A stretch of DNA of 64,000 nt from Ancylobacter oerskovii (GCF_018390555.1 NZ_JAHBGB010000002.1:496001-560000), one strand, 5' to 3'; numbered from the stretch's first letter, positions 24,263 through 33,775 are shown. Notes: generated from the sequence alone by a model not told the origin. Program-made: numbers and translations.

Positions 24263-25411
24263 ATGGCCACCGTCACCAATATCCAGGATCTTCGCGCCAT
24301 CGCCATGAAGAAGGTGCCGCGCGCGATCTTCCACTATGCCGACCGCGGCTCCTATGACGAGACCACTCTCCGGGCCAACAAGGCCGACCTCGACGCCATC
24401 GCGCTGCGCCAGCGGGTGATGATCGACGTGTCCGAGCGCTCGACCCGGACGACGATGATCGGTGAGGACGTCGCGCTGCCGCTCGCCATCGCCCCCACCG
24501 GCCTCACCGGCCTGTTCCATGGCGACGGCGAGATCCATGGCTGCCGCGCCGCCCATGCCGCCGGCATTCCCTTCACCCTGTCCACCATGTCGATCTGCTC
24601 GATCGAGGACGTGGCGGCGGCGGTGAACAAGCCGTTCTGGTTCCAGCTCTATGTGATGCGCGACCGCAAATTCTCCGAGTCGCTGATCGAGCGCGCCAAG
24701 GCGGCCAAGTGCTCGGCGCTGGTGCTGACGCTGGACCTGCAGATCCAGGGCCAGCGCCACATGGACATCAAGAACGGCCTCGCCGTTCCGCCCAAGCTGA
24801 CCGTCGCCAACGCGCTCGACATCGCCACCAAGCCGGCCTGGGCGCTGAGCGTGCTGATGGGCAAGCGCCATTCCTTCGGCAATCTCGCGGTGCGCAAGGA
24901 GAGCGACAGCCTCACCACCCTGTCGCAGTGGATCGCCGGCCAGTTCGATCCCTCGCTGTCGTGGAAGGATGTCGAGTGGGTGCGCTCCATCTGGCCGGGC
25001 AAGCTGATCCTCAAGGGCGTGCTCGACGTCGAGGACGCGAAGATCGCCGCCGAGACCGGCGCCGACGCCATCGTGGTGTCCAACCATGGCGGCCGCCAGC
25101 TGGACGGCGCGGTGTCCTCCATCTCGGCGCTGCCGAAGATCGTCGACGCCATCGGCGGCGGCAGGAACGGCGGCACCAGCGAGATCTGGTTCGACGGCGG
25201 CATCCAGTCCGGCCAGGACGTGCTCAAGGCCGTGGCGCTCGGCGCCAAGGGCTGCATGATGGGCAAGTCGTTCCTGTGGTCGCTGGCCGCCGGCGGCCAG
25301 GCCGGCGTCGCCAAGGCGATCGAGATCATCCGCAAGGAGCTCGACGTCTCCATGGCGCTCACCGGCACCAAGGACATCAACAAGGTCGACAAGAGCGTGC
25401 TGGCGCTCTGA
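24263..25411 (+). CDS. lldD: FMN-dependent L-lactate dehydrogenase
   Basis: A 382-residue FMN alpha-hydroxyacid dehydrogenase. It oxidises L-lactate to pyruvate and passes electrons to the respiratory chain. FMN/substrate motifs include PLAIAPTGLTGLFHGDGE, FWFQLYVMRDR, KGVLDVEDAKIAAETGADAI and the catalytic-His signature VVSNHGGRQLDG (His275), then IWFDGGIQSGQDVLKA. It is the second gene of the lldPD operon. The stop is immediately adjacent to the convergent stop of the next gene (no intergenic DNA). Confidence 0.93.
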   Translation: MATVTNIQDLRAIAMKKVPRAIFHYADRGSYDETTLRANKADLDAIALRQRVMIDVSERSTRTTMIGEDVALPLAIAPTGLTGLFHGDGEIHGCRAAHAAGIPFTLSTMSICSIEDVAAAVNKPFWFQLYVMRDRKFSESLIERAKAAKCSALVLTLDLQIQGQRHMDIKNGLAVPPKLTVANALDIATKPAWALSVLMGKRHSFGNLAVRKESDSLTTLSQWIAGQFDPSLSWKDVEWVRSIWPGKLILKGVLDVEDAKIAAETGADAIVVSNHGGRQLDGAVSSISALPKIVDAIGGGRNGGTSEIWFDGGIQSGQDVLKAVALGAKGCMMGKSFLWSLAAGGQAGVAKAIEIIRKELDVSMALTGTKDINKVDKSVLAL

Positions 25412-25951
25412 TCACCCTCTGGCGGGCCGGCGCGGCCGGCCCGCTTCTCCCTTGCGCTGCCGGCTCGCCGCCCCCTTGGGCAGGCGCAGCGGCCAGCGCA
25501 CCATGTGGTCGACGAAGTCCTCCAGCGGCAGCTCGTCCTCCAGCGCGGCGACGCGACCGCGCACCGAGACGCCGGCGGCATGCACCGTCTCGCGGTCGCC
25601 GGAGACGAGGTGATGCCACCAATAGAGGTCGCGTCCCTCGGCGACCAGCCGGTAGCCGCAGGAAGGCGGCAGCCATTCCAGCGTGCGGACCACCTCCGGC
25701 GTCAGCCGCACGCAATCGGGCACCTGCGCCTGCCGGTTGGGGTAGTCGCGGCAGCGGCAGCCGAAATCGTCCAGCAGCTGGCAGCCTATGTCGGTATAGG
25801 CAATCGCCTCGGTGTCCTCGTCCTGCAGCTTGACGAGGCAGCAGCGCCCGCAGCCGTCGCACAGGCTTTCCCATTCCCCCGCGCTCATGTCCTCCAGCGA
25901 CTTGCGCTTCCAGAACGGCAGTTGCGGGGCGGTGGCGAGATCGGCGGTCAT
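25412..25951 (-). CDS. YcgN/UPF0260 cysteine cluster protein
   Basis: A 179-residue protein of the YcgN family (UPF0260). The cysteine cluster is [18 protein letters not shown], then [20 protein letters not shown] and [20 protein letters not shown] with [20 protein letters not shown]. The family is widespread in proteobacteria and may bind Zn or an Fe-S cluster; its function is unknown. I chose ATG 25951 because the family begins shortly before [12 protein letters not shown] basic low-complexity tail ([16 protein letters not shown]) ends the protein. Confidence 0.88.
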   Translation of the reverse strand: MTADLATAPQLPFWKRKSLEDMSAGEWESLCDGCGRCCLVKLQDEDTEAIAYTDIGCQLLDDFGCRCRDYPNRQAQVPDCVRLTPEVVRTLEWLPPSCGYRLVAEGRDLYWWHHLVSGDRETVHAAGVSVRGRVAALEDELPLEDFVDHMVRWPLRLPKGAASRQRKGEAGRPRRPARG

Positions 25952-26115
25952 CGGGTCTCCCGGGAGGGGCAAAGGCGGCCCCGCTTCACGGCTTGTCAAT
26001 CAAACCTTAGATAGCTTCCACGCCCGCCAATGGCGAGAGCGCAGCGCGAAGTGGTGCGCACAGGGCGTCTCGGCTATAAGGGCGGACTGTTAGAGTACCT
26101 CGCGGAGATCGCGGC

Positions 26116-28380
26116 TTGCACGACGGGTCGAAGAAGGACGACGCCCCTGCGGGACAAGCGACGCCGGACGGCACCCGCTCCCCCGAGGAGCGGCCGGGCC
26201 GGATGCGCCGGCTTCGGAACGTCCTCCTCGCCATCGACTCCTGGATCGACTCGAGCATCTATTCCGGCGGCGTGCGCCTGCGCGCCGCATGGGACGGCTT
26301 CGTCGCCTTCACCGAGCGCTTCAACCTGCAGGGCCCGGCCCGCTGGGGCGTCGAGATCGCCTCGGAGGGCATGACCTGGGGCGCGGTCGGCGCGGTGCTG
26401 ATGCTGGCGCTCGCCATCCCCGCCTTCCAGGAGACCTCGGACGACTGGCTGAAGCGCTCCGAGCTCTCCGTCACCTTCCTCGACCGCTATGGCAACACCA
26501 TCGGCGAGCGCGGCATCCGCCACAACGACACCGTGCCGCTGGAAGAGTTCCCCGATCACCTGATCAAGGCGGTGCTCGCCACCGAGGACCGCCGCTTCTA
26601 CGAGCATTTCGGCATCGACATCCCCGGCACCTTCCGCGCCGTGCTGTCGAATGCCCGCGCCGGCGGCGTGGTGCAGGGCGGCTCCTCGCTCACCCAGCAG
26701 CTCGCCAAGAACCTGTTCCTGTCCAACGAGCGCACGCTGGAGCGCAAGATCAAGGAAGCGTTCCTGGCGCTGTGGCTGGAGTTCCACCTCACCAAGAACC
26801 AGATCCTGAAGCTCTATCTCGACCGCGCCTATATGGGCGGCGGCGCCTTCGGCGTCGACGCGGCGGCGCAGTATTATTTCGGCAAGTCCGCGCGGGAAGT
26901 GACGCTCGCCGAGGCGGCCATGCTGGCCGGCCTGTTCAAGGCGCCGTCGAAATTCGCCCCGCACGTCAACCTGCCCGCCGCGCGCGGGCGCGCCTCGGTG
27001 GTGCTCGACAATCTCGTCGATGCCGGCTTCATGACCGAGGGCCAGGTGTTCGGCGCCCGGCGCAATCCGGCCACCCCCATCGACCGCAAGCAGGAAGACA
27101 CGCCGGACTATTATCTCGACTACGCCTTCGACCAGGTGAAGACCATCGTCGAGACGCTGCCGAAGAACTATGCCGAGCGCTCCTTCGTTGTGCGCACCGC
27201 GCTCGACCCCAACATCCAGAAGGCCGCCGACACCGCCATCCGCGAAAGCCTCAAGCAGTTCGGCAAGGATTACGGCACCAGCCAGTCCGCCATGGTGGTG
27301 CTGGAGCCCAACGGCGCCGTGCGCGCCATGGTCGGCGGGCGCGATTATGGCGAGAGCCAGTTCAACCGCGCCACCGACGCGCTGCGCCAGCCCGGCTCGT
27401 CCTTCAAGCCCTATGTCTACACCGCGGCGCTGATGACCGGGAAATTCACCCCGCAGACCATGGTGGTGGACGGCCCGATCTGCATCGGCAACTGGTGCCC
27501 GCAGAATTACGGCCGCTCCTATGCCGGGCGGCTGCCGCTGATCCAGGCGCTCACCCGCTCGCTCAACACCGTGGCGGTGAAGCTCGCCGAGGCGATCGGG
27601 CGCGGGCGCATCGTCGACCTCGCCCACGCCATGGGCGTGAAGAGCGAACTGAAGATCACCCGCGCCCTGCCGCTCGGCGCCGCCGAGGTGACGGTGATCG
27701 ACCAGGCGACCGGCTATGCCGTCTTCGCCAATAACGGCATGTCGGTGGACCCGCACGCGGTGCTGGAGATGCGCACCCCCGCCGGCGACCCGGTCTGGAG
27801 CTTCGACCGCAACGGGCCGAAGCCGCACCGCGTGATCCCGGAGAACATCATCGCCATGATCAACCCGATGCTGAACAGCGTGGTGGAGAACGGCACCGGC
27901 CGGCGCGCCATGATCCCCGGCACCAAGGTCTCCGGCAAGACCGGCACCACCAATGCCTATCGCGACGCCTGGTTCGTCGGGTTCACCGGCAACTATGCCG
28001 GCGCCATCTGGTTCGGCAATGACGACTTCACCCCCACCCGCAAGATGACCGGCGGCTCGCTGCCGGCGATGACCTGGCAGAAGGTGATGGCCTTCGCGCA
28101 TCAGGGCATCGAGCTCAAGCCGACGCCGGGGCTGGGCAACCAGCCGGCGCCGAAGCTCGACGGCGCGGTGGCGGAGGCCTCGTCGCTCGACATCGAGGGC
28201 TTTCAGCGCCCGGTGACGCTCTCCCCGATGGCGGCGACGCGGCTCATGGCGCTGTCCGACCGGATGCGGGCGGCGGCCGAGGCCCCGCGCCGCTCGCCGA
28301 GCGCCGCGCTGCCCGGTTCCGCGCCGACCGGCGAGCAGCTGGCCGGCTCCGCCCCTCGCTCCGCCACCGACCGCAATTGA
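26116..28380 (+). CDS. class A penicillin-binding protein (PBP1A family)
   Basis: A bifunctional peptidoglycan synthase of about 750 residues. A cytoplasmic N-terminus and one membrane segment (about 95-110, GAVGAVLMLALAIPAF) precede a GT51 glycosyltransferase with ATEDRRFYEHFGIDIPG and GGSSLTQQLAKNLFLSNERT. The transpeptidase has SxxK in PGSSFKPYVY (about 427), SLN and KTG in VSGKTGTTNAYRDAW (about 605). The C-terminus is a Pro/Ser-rich tail. The longest frame begins at a TTG (26116); an ATG at 26203 preceded by GAGGAG is a plausible alternative. A cell-wall role is certain, the start is not. Confidence 0.93.
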   Translation: MHDGSKKDDAPAGQATPDGTRSPEERPGRMRRLRNVLLAIDSWIDSSIYSGGVRLRAAWDGFVAFTERFNLQGPARWGVEIASEGMTWGAVGAVLMLALAIPAFQETSDDWLKRSELSVTFLDRYGNTIGERGIRHNDTVPLEEFPDHLIKAVLATEDRRFYEHFGIDIPGTFRAVLSNARAGGVVQGGSSLTQQLAKNLFLSNERTLERKIKEAFLALWLEFHLTKNQILKLYLDRAYMGGGAFGVDAAAQYYFGKSAREVTLAEAAMLAGLFKAPSKFAPHVNLPAARGRASVVLDNLVDAGFMTEGQVFGARRNPATPIDRKQEDTPDYYLDYAFDQVKTIVETLPKNYAERSFVVRTALDPNIQKAADTAIRESLKQFGKDYGTSQSAMVVLEPNGAVRAMVGGRDYGESQFNRATDALRQPGSSFKPYVYTAALMTGKFTPQTMVVDGPICIGNWCPQNYGRSYAGRLPLIQALTRSLNTVAVKLAEAIGRGRIVDLAHAMGVKSELKITRALPLGAAEVTVIDQATGYAVFANNGMSVDPHAVLEMRTPAGDPVWSFDRNGPKPHRVIPENIIAMINPMLNSVVENGTGRRAMIPGTKVSGKTGTTNAYRDAWFVGFTGNYAGAIWFGNDDFTPTRKMTGGSLPAMTWQKVMAFAHQGIELKPTPGLGNQPAPKLDGAVAEASSLDIEGFQRPVTLSPMAATRLMALSDRMRAAAEAPRRSPSAALPGSAPTGEQLAGSAPRSATDRN

Positions 28381-28441
28381 CCCGCGCCGCCGGCAAGCCC
28401 ATGGCTGGCCCCCTGCCCCCGAGACCGGATTCGTCCCGACC

Positions 28442-29017
28442 GTGCGTCCGCTCCTGTTCATCCTGACCCTCGTCATCGGCGCCGTGGTGGGCCTCGGCCT
28501 CACCTGGTTCGCCACGGCGAACGGCTACGGTCCCGGCCTGGTGCGCGCCGGCGCCTGGAAGGCGTGGCCCAAGGCCGGCACCGAGGAGGCCGATCCCTAT
28601 GCGCGCGCAGCGCTCGCCCGCGCCGGGGAACTGCCGCTGGAGCTCGCCGACGGGCTCGCCTTCGTCGCCGTCACCGACGATGCCGGCCGGCCGCTGGACG
28701 GGCGCTGCGACATCCGCCTCTCCGGTACGGTGCCGCAGGCCCGGTTCTGGACGCTGACGCTCACCGATCGCGACGGCAATCTCGTCGACAACGCCGCCGA
28801 CCGCCACGGCTTCACCTCGACGGAAGTGGTGTGGAATCGCGACGGCATGGTGGATGTGGTGCTGGGCCCGCGCGCCCGGGCCGGCAACTGGCTGCCGACC
28901 GGCGCCCGCGACCGCCTCGCGCTGACGCTTCGCCTCTACGATGCCCCGGTCGGCCTCGCCAGCCGCACCAGCGACGCGCCGGAAATGCCGAAGCTGATCA
29001 CGGAGCGCTGCCCGTGA
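28442..29017 (+). CDS. DUF1214 domain membrane-anchored protein
   Basis: A 191-residue protein with an N-terminal membrane anchor (LLFILTLVIGAVVGLGLTWF) and a DUF1214 domain (DPYARAALARAGELPLEL, FWTLTLTDRDGNLVDNAADR, then VVLGPRARAGNWLPTGARDR). It starts at GTG 28442 and overlaps the DUF1254 gene by 4 bp. In larger proteins DUF1254 and DUF1214 occur fused, so these two probably form one complex in the periplasm. The function of the family is unknown. Confidence 0.85.
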   Translation: MRPLLFILTLVIGAVVGLGLTWFATANGYGPGLVRAGAWKAWPKAGTEEADPYARAALARAGELPLELADGLAFVAVTDDAGRPLDGRCDIRLSGTVPQARFWTLTLTDRDGNLVDNAADRHGFTSTEVVWNRDGMVDVVLGPRARAGNWLPTGARDRLALTLRLYDAPVGLASRTSDAPEMPKLITERCP

Positions 29018-29559
29018 AGCGCGTCGTCATCCCCATCCTCGCCGGGCTGGTGCTGGGCACGCTGGTGCATCTCGTCGGGGTGCTGATGATGCCCTATGTC
29101 GCGGAACAGGATGCCTATGCCCGCCTGTCCGGGGTCAGCCAGGTGAACGCGGCCACGCTCATCGAGGACCCGCGCACCCTTGCCACGGTGCTGCCCGCCT
29201 CCGATCCGGCCTTCGTGACGGCCGTGTGCCTGTACGATCTCGCCGAGGGGCCGCTGAAGGTGAAGGTACCGACCACCGAGGACTACACCTCGATTTCCTT
29301 CTACACCCGCTACGGCCTGCCCTTCTACGCGATCAACGACCGCTCCGCCGGCCGCACCGTCATTGAGCTCGACCTGATGAACGCCCGCCAGAAGGCGGCG
29401 ATGCCGGAAGACGAGGAAGTCACCGTCGCCGACCGGCTGGTGGTGGAATCGCCGGCCGAGGAAGGCATCGTGCTCATCCGCGCCATGGCCCGCGAGCGCG
29501 GCGCGCGCGACGAGGTGAAGGCCGCCGTCGCCGCGGCGAGCTGCACGCCCGTGCCCTGA
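29014..29559 (+). CDS. DUF1254 domain membrane-anchored protein
   Basis: A 181-residue protein with an N-terminal hydrophobic anchor (VVIPILAGLVLGTLVHLVGV) and a short DUF1254 domain (MPYVAEQDAYARLSGV, then DLAEGPLKVKVPTTEDYTSI and SFYTRYGLPFYAINDRS). The start GTG 29014 overlaps the DUF1214 stop (GTGA), showing coupling. The split DUF1214/DUF1254 pair is common in Rhizobiales. No activity is known. Confidence 0.85.
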   Translation: MKRVVIPILAGLVLGTLVHLVGVLMMPYVAEQDAYARLSGVSQVNAATLIEDPRTLATVLPASDPAFVTAVCLYDLAEGPLKVKVPTTEDYTSISFYTRYGLPFYAINDRSAGRTVIELDLMNARQKAAMPEDEEVTVADRLVVESPAEEGIVLIRAMARERGARDEVKAAVAAASCTPVP

Positions 29560-29602
29560 TCCCGCCTGCGCGCCCAGGCAGCACGCATGCCACGCGCGCC
29601 GC

Positions 29603-29788
29603 TCACGCCTTGGGCGGCGCGGCGGCGACGCTGGAGGTCGCCGGCGCCGGCGCGGGCGGCGGCACCGAGCGGGATATGCGGATTGCCGGCAGGATCACCA
29701 CCTGCGCCGGCCCAGGCACGGCCTCCCGGCGGCGATCACGCCGCGTGCGCAGCTTGCGGGAGGCAGGAAACGGTACGACCGAACCCAT
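29603..29788 (-). CDS. small hypothetical protein (61 aa)
   Basis: A 61-residue ORF, GSVVPFPASRKLRTRRDRRR and a Pro/Ala-rich C-terminus. The VVPFP...R pattern at the N-terminus resembles small conserved alphaproteobacterial proteins of unknown function. It lies between the DUF1254 gene and DUF2336, on the opposite strand to both. No domain is visible and the protein may be a weak prediction. Confidence 0.45.
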   Translation of the reverse strand: MGSVVPFPASRKLRTRRDRRREAVPGPAQVVILPAIRISRSVPPPAPAPATSSVAAAPPKA

Positions 29789-29932
29789 TCTGCATCCTCC
29801 GATCTTCAGCCAAACCGGACCAATGGGAAGCTAGTTTCGGCATGGTTAACGCGTTGCTAACGTTCATGGCGCAATTTGGTTCGGCCGGCCCGGTGCCGCC
29901 TCCCCCCATCCTGTCGAGCCCCCTCGTCCTCC

Positions 29933-30934
29933 ATGCTTTCGAATGACGGCCCCAGTCTCAAGGCCCCCATCGAGGAGGCGCGCCGTCGCGATCCCGATAC
30001 GCGCCCGGCCTTGCTGACCCTGCTGGTCGACCGGGTGGTCGAGCAGGGGGCCGGCGGGGATGACGAGGCGGTGGCCCGGCTCGGGGTGCTGCTGCCGCGG
30101 CTGATGCAGGCGGTGCCGCCGGCGCTGGCACGGCAGGCCGCCGAGCGGCTGGCCCGGCGGCCCGACCTGCCGGCGGCGCTCGCCCGCCTCCTCGCCTCCG
30201 GCCCCATCGACATCGCCGCGCCGCTGCTGCGCCTGTCGCCGGCGCTGGACGAGGCGGCGCTGATCGCCCTGGCCACCGGGGCGGAACCCGCGCGGCTGCA
30301 GGCCATCGCCGCCCGTCGCGATGTCTCGCCGGAACTCGCCAAGCGCCTCGCCTCCACCGTCCACCGGGCGCGCGAAAGCCACCAGCGTCCCGCGCCGGCG
30401 GGGCCGGATTTCTTCACGGCAGCGCCGGAAGAGCGCGCGGGCATGCTGCATCGCCTGCTGGCCCTGCCGCCGCTGCCCTTGGCCGAGCGGGTCGGCGCCC
30501 AGGGCGACGCCTTCACCGACAGCCTGCTCGCGGCTGCCAAGCGCGAGGATCGCGCCGCGCTGGCCCTGCTGCTCGAACGGGCGCTGGCGGTGCCGGCCGA
30601 CGTCGCCCCCCGCATTGTCGGCGACGAGGCGGGCCAGGCGCTGGCGGTCGCGGCACGGGCGCTCGGGCTCAGCTTCGCGGTGCTGTCGCGGATCCTGTTC
30701 CGGCTTCACCCCGGGGTCGGCCGCTCCTCCAGCGACATGGCGCGCCTCGCGGATCTGTTCGATTCGCTGCCGCTGGCGAGCGCGCAGCACATGGTGGCGA
30801 TCTGGCGCGGCAGCCGCCGCCCCGGCGCGCCGCGCGGCGCGGCGGAAGCGCCGTCCATGCGCGATTTCGCCGTGCCCCGCCCCGCCGCCGCGCCCGCCGG
30901 CGAGAGCGCCGCCGAGCCGCGCCGGCAGGCCTGA
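29933..30934 (+). CDS. DUF2336 domain protein
   Basis: A 333-residue helical protein of the DUF2336 family: PALLTLLVDRVVEQGA, DEAALIALATGAEPARLQAI, AARRDVSPELAKRLAS, then AVAARALGLSFAVLSRILFR with the adjoining LHP and a C-terminal Pro/Ala-rich tail. DUF2336 proteins consist of HEAT-like repeats and are frequent in alphaproteobacteria, without a known biochemical role. The start is ATG 29933. It is convergent with DUF1491. Confidence 0.87.
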   Translation: MLSNDGPSLKAPIEEARRRDPDTRPALLTLLVDRVVEQGAGGDDEAVARLGVLLPRLMQAVPPALARQAAERLARRPDLPAALARLLASGPIDIAAPLLRLSPALDEAALIALATGAEPARLQAIAARRDVSPELAKRLASTVHRARESHQRPAPAGPDFFTAAPEERAGMLHRLLALPPLPLAERVGAQGDAFTDSLLAAAKREDRAALALLLERALAVPADVAPRIVGDEAGQALAVAARALGLSFAVLSRILFRLHPGVGRSSSDMARLADLFDSLPLASAQHMVAIWRGSRRPGAPRGAAEAPSMRDFAVPRPAAAPAGESAAEPRRQA

Positions 30935-30941
30935 GGCCGGC

Positions 30942-31274
30942 TCAGGCGAGGTCGAGGAAGCTGCGTCCCGCGCGGTCCTCGATCTCGACGAACCACAAAT
31001 CGGGGTCGAAGCGGATCTCCTTGCCCATCCGCTCTTCCGCCTCGGCTTCCGGCCGGTCGGCCACGAGCGGCGTGAAGCGGCGCTCCGGGCTTGCCTCGTC
31101 GTCGAAGGAGGGAGGCGCCGGCCCGTACAGGCTCGCCTTGCCGTCCAGCGTCGCGACCTTGACGAAGACCGCCCCCGCCTCCTCGGCGCCGCGGCGGCGC
31201 ACGGCGGCGAAAGCACCCGCCCCATTGGCGCGCCGCAGCAGGGCGGAAACCCAGATGGCGCTCTTCAGCCGCAT
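30942..31274 (-). CDS. DUF1491 family protein
   Basis: A 110-residue DUF1491 protein: RLKSAIWVSALLRRANGAGA, FAAVRRRGAEEAGAVFVKVA, LDGKASLYGPAPPSF and the C-terminal DPDLWFVEIEDRAGRSFLDL. The family is almost restricted to alphaproteobacteria and has no known function. It starts 7 bp after the stop of the peptidoglycan-binding protein gene and is probably co-transcribed with it. Confidence 0.92.
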   Translation of the reverse strand: MRLKSAIWVSALLRRANGAGAFAAVRRRGAEEAGAVFVKVATLDGKASLYGPAPPSFDDEASPERRFTPLVADRPEAEAEERMGKEIRFDPDLWFVEIEDRAGRSFLDLA

Positions 31275-31281
31275 GGTGCCG

Positions 31282-31953
31282 CTACTGGATGGAGAAGCCG
31301 GCGACGGCGTTGAGCTCGCGCACCAGCCGGTCGGAAATCTGGCCCGTCACCGGCAGGCGACGGTCGCGCTCGAAGTCCTTGATGGCCTTTTCCGTCGCCT
31401 CGCTGGCGCGCCCGTCGATGCGGACCGGGCCGTAGCCGAGGCGGGCCAGCGCCTTCTGCACCTCCAGCATCCGCGCGGAGACGGCGACATCGGCGGGCGG
31501 GCGCACCGGCGCGGCCGCCGCCGCCGGGTTCGCGGCGCCCGCCTGGTTGGCCAGCGCGGCGATGCCGCCATCGGGCTTGGCGACGGATTCGGCCTTGGCG
31601 GCGGGCTTGGGCGCCGGCGGCTTCACCGGCGGCAACGGGGTCGCCGCGGCCACCGGCGCGGCCGGCGTCTCGACAGGAGCGCCGGCGCGGGCGGCCGGTT
31701 CGGGAGCCGGCGCCGCGGCGGCGGGGCGGCTTGCGGCCGGGGTGGGCGTCGGCACCGGCGTGCCACCGCTCTCGCGCCGGCCGTCCTGGAACACGAAGGC
31801 ATTGGCGAGCACGGTGCCGCTGGCGAGGGCGGCCAGGAGCAGCATGAACAGGTCCGAGCGCCGGTGGCGCGGCCGGTCCGGCAGGACGAGGCTGCGCTGC
31901 GCGCCGAGATCGATCCCGTCCACGAGAAGATCGCTCGCATAAGACCGCGGCAT
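31282..31953 (-). CDS. peptidoglycan-binding protein with membrane anchor
   Basis: A 223-residue protein: basic N-terminus, a membrane segment (DLFMLLLAALASGTVLANAF, about 34-53), a long Pro/Ala-rich periplasmic linker (60-150), and a C-terminal PG_binding_1 domain (MLEVQKALARLGYGPVRIDG, RASEATEKAIKDFERDRRLP, TGQISDRLVRELNAV). It probably tethers to peptidoglycan from the inner membrane. The ATG at 31953 was chosen because the membrane segment sits at the usual distance. It is transcribed with DUF1491. Confidence 0.87.
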   Translation of the reverse strand: MPRSYASDLLVDGIDLGAQRSLVLPDRPRHRRSDLFMLLLAALASGTVLANAFVFQDGRRESGGTPVPTPTPAASRPAAAAPAPEPAARAGAPVETPAAPVAAATPLPPVKPPAPKPAAKAESVAKPDGGIAALANQAGAANPAAAAAPVRPPADVAVSARMLEVQKALARLGYGPVRIDGRASEATEKAIKDFERDRRLPVTGQISDRLVRELNAVAGFSIQ

Positions 31954-32188
31954 CCGCTGCTCCCTCGCCGCCGGCCTTGCCGGCCGGCCATCCCTGACGC
32001 CGCCTGCGGCGCCCTGCGCGACGATCTTGCGGCCGACGTGCTTAACATCGGCTTTCCGCAATCGGCTGATTTCGCGCGAATGCGAGGCAGGTTGCGCAAC
32101 GTCTGCCCGCTAGTATCGCCGAAGATGGGCGAGAGAGGGGCGTGCGAGGAACGCCGGCCGCGCCTGTCCGCAAACGAGAGACAGGGCG

Positions 32189-32731
32189 ATGTTCTTCCTT
32201 CTGCGTATCGCGTTCTGGCTGACCGTCGTGCTGCTGCTGCTGCCCGCCATTCCCGGAACGCGGCTGTCGGAGACGCCGTCCCCGGGCCTGCAGGCATCGA
32301 ACGCGCAGCCGTCGGAACATGCGGCGTCGGGCGGGCAGATCGACCCGCTCCGGGCGCTGTCCGCCGCCACCTCCGCCGTGTCGGATGCCGGCAGCTTCTG
32401 CGAGCGCCAGCCGCAGGCCTGCGCCATCGGCAGCGAGATCCTCACCCAGCTCGGCACGCGGGCACAAGCCGGGGCGCAGCTCCTGCTCGGCTATATCGGC
32501 GACCAGATCGCCGAACAGAAGCGCAAGGCCGCCGAGCGCGCGGCCGCCAATCCGAGCGGCGATACCCTCACCGCCCACGATCTCAGCCCGGCCTGGCAGG
32601 CCCCGGGCGACACCGGCCCGCGCGCCGATTCGTCCTCCACCATCTTCGGCCCGCCTGCGGCCGTGCAGGGCGGGGCCTCTCCCGCCGCCGCGACGCCGGC
32701 GGTTCCCACCCCGCCGCGCCGCCCGAGCTGA
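32189..32731 (+). CDS. DUF5330 domain protein
   Basis: A 180-residue protein with an N-terminal hydrophobic helix (FFLLRIAFWLTVVLLLLPAI) and the DUF5330 core (ALSAATSAVSDAGSFCERQP, then ACAIGSEILTQLGTRAQAGA and a basic helix). The C-terminal third is Pro/Ala/Ser-rich. DUF5330 proteins are small, conserved in Rhizobiales, and uncharacterised. It is divergent from the peptidoglycan-binding gene; the ATG at 32189 is clear. Confidence 0.85.
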   Translation: MFFLLRIAFWLTVVLLLLPAIPGTRLSETPSPGLQASNAQPSEHAASGGQIDPLRALSAATSAVSDAGSFCERQPQACAIGSEILTQLGTRAQAGAQLLLGYIGDQIAEQKRKAAERAAANPSGDTLTAHDLSPAWQAPGDTGPRADSSSTIFGPPAAVQGGASPAAATPAVPTPPRRPS

Positions 32732-32791
32732 CCGGCGCCATTGCGCTCGGGGCGGGCTCGCCCCTATATGCGGGACGAGGGGCGGATCCAC

Positions 32792-33220
32792 ATGGCCATG
32801 ACCATCGACCACATCATCGACGATTTCGAGCTGCTCGACAGCTGGGACGACCGCTATCGCTACCTGATCGAGCTCGGCCGCAAGCTGCCGCCCTTCCCGG
32901 AGGACGAGCGCGGCGACGCCACCAAGGTGCAGGGCTGCGCCAGCCAGGTGTGGCTGGTGAGCCGCCCGGCGGAGGGCAGCGACGGCCCGCGCCTCGCCTT
33001 CATCGGCGATTCCGACGCCCATATCGTGCGCGGGCTCATCGCCATCCTGCTGGCGCTCTATTCCGGCCGCTCCGCCCGCGACATCCTCGCCGTCGATCCC
33101 GCCGCCACCTTCGATCGCATCGGCCTGCGCGAGCATCTCACCCCGCAGCGCTCCAACGGGCTGCGCTCCATGGTGGAGCGCATCCGCGCCGATGCCCGCG
33201 AGGCGCTAGCCGCCGTCTGA
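32792..33220 (+). CDS. sufE: SufE family sulfur acceptor protein
   Basis: A 142-residue SufE protein. SufE accepts persulfide sulfur from the SufS cysteine desulfurase for Fe-S assembly. The active Cys is Cys49 in ATKVQGCASQVWLV, within the typical DDRYRYLIELGRKLPPFPED framework, and the C-terminal SNGLRSMVERIRADA is also conserved. No suf operon is nearby, as is common for SufE in alphaproteobacteria. Its end overlaps the convergent DUF6456 gene by 15 bp. Confidence 0.93.
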   Translation: MAMTIDHIIDDFELLDSWDDRYRYLIELGRKLPPFPEDERGDATKVQGCASQVWLVSRPAEGSDGPRLAFIGDSDAHIVRGLIAILLALYSGRSARDILAVDPAATFDRIGLREHLTPQRSNGLRSMVERIRADAREALAAV

Positions 33221-33775
33221 CCGCTCCGGCTGCGCCTCCGCCCTCCAGTGCCGCATGGGGCCGCGCGCCGGCCCCTTCAGCTCGCGCGACAGGCCGTAAT
33301 GGCGCGCCAGCCGGTCGAGGCCGAGGCCGAGCACCACCTTGCCGGCGCGCGCGGGCCATCCCCTCTCCTGCTCCACCGTCTCCAGCCCCTTCAGGAAGCA
33401 GCACACGTCGAGCAGCGTGCCGGAGAATTCCGGCCCGACCGCCTCCATCGCCCGGTCCACCCGCTGCCGGGCGGCGAGCCGCATCTCCGGCATGTCGAGC
33501 CCGGTGCGGGCGGCATGGCGGGCGGGCGCCCGGCCGCCGCCGCTCCAGTCCGCGGTGGTGCGGGGCATCATCTGCGCCCGGGTGAAATCGGCCCGCAACC
33601 TTTCCCCGGCCATGAGCTGCATCGCGTCGATGAAGCAGCGCCCGTCGCGGCCGCGCCGGCGCGCCAGCCAGACGAGCGGGCTTTCGGTGAGGTCCACCTC
33701 CACCCAGTTCCGCTGGCCGTCGATCACGATCTCCAGGCGCTCGACGATACGCCCCGCCCTGCGCTCATCCGCCAT
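33206..33775 (-). CDS. DUF6456 domain protein
   Basis: A 189-residue basic protein of the DUF6456 family: NWVEVDLTESPLVWLARRRG, DGRCFIDAMQLMAGERLRAD, FTRAQMMPRTTADWSGGGR, and LDVCCFLKGLETVEQERGWP with KVVLGLGLDRLARHYGL at the C-terminus. The domain is frequent in Rhizobiales and lies here immediately downstream of a DnaA domain-IV-like protein (11-bp overlap of coding regions). Such pairs suggest a DNA-binding regulatory unit, but no function is known. Confidence 0.82.
   Translation of the reverse strand: MADERRAGRIVERLEIVIDGQRNWVEVDLTESPLVWLARRRGRDGRCFIDAMQLMAGERLRADFTRAQMMPRTTADWSGGGRAPARHAARTGLDMPEMRLAARQRVDRAMEAVGPEFSGTLLDVCCFLKGLETVEQERGWPARAGKVVLGLGLDRLARHYGLSRELKGPARGPMRHWRAEAQPERSDGG

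Noticed and set aside
26074-28515. An 813-residue minus-strand frame opposite the PBP1A gene
   Set aside because: It is antisense to PBP1A and consists of low-complexity Gly/His/Arg/Glu sequence.
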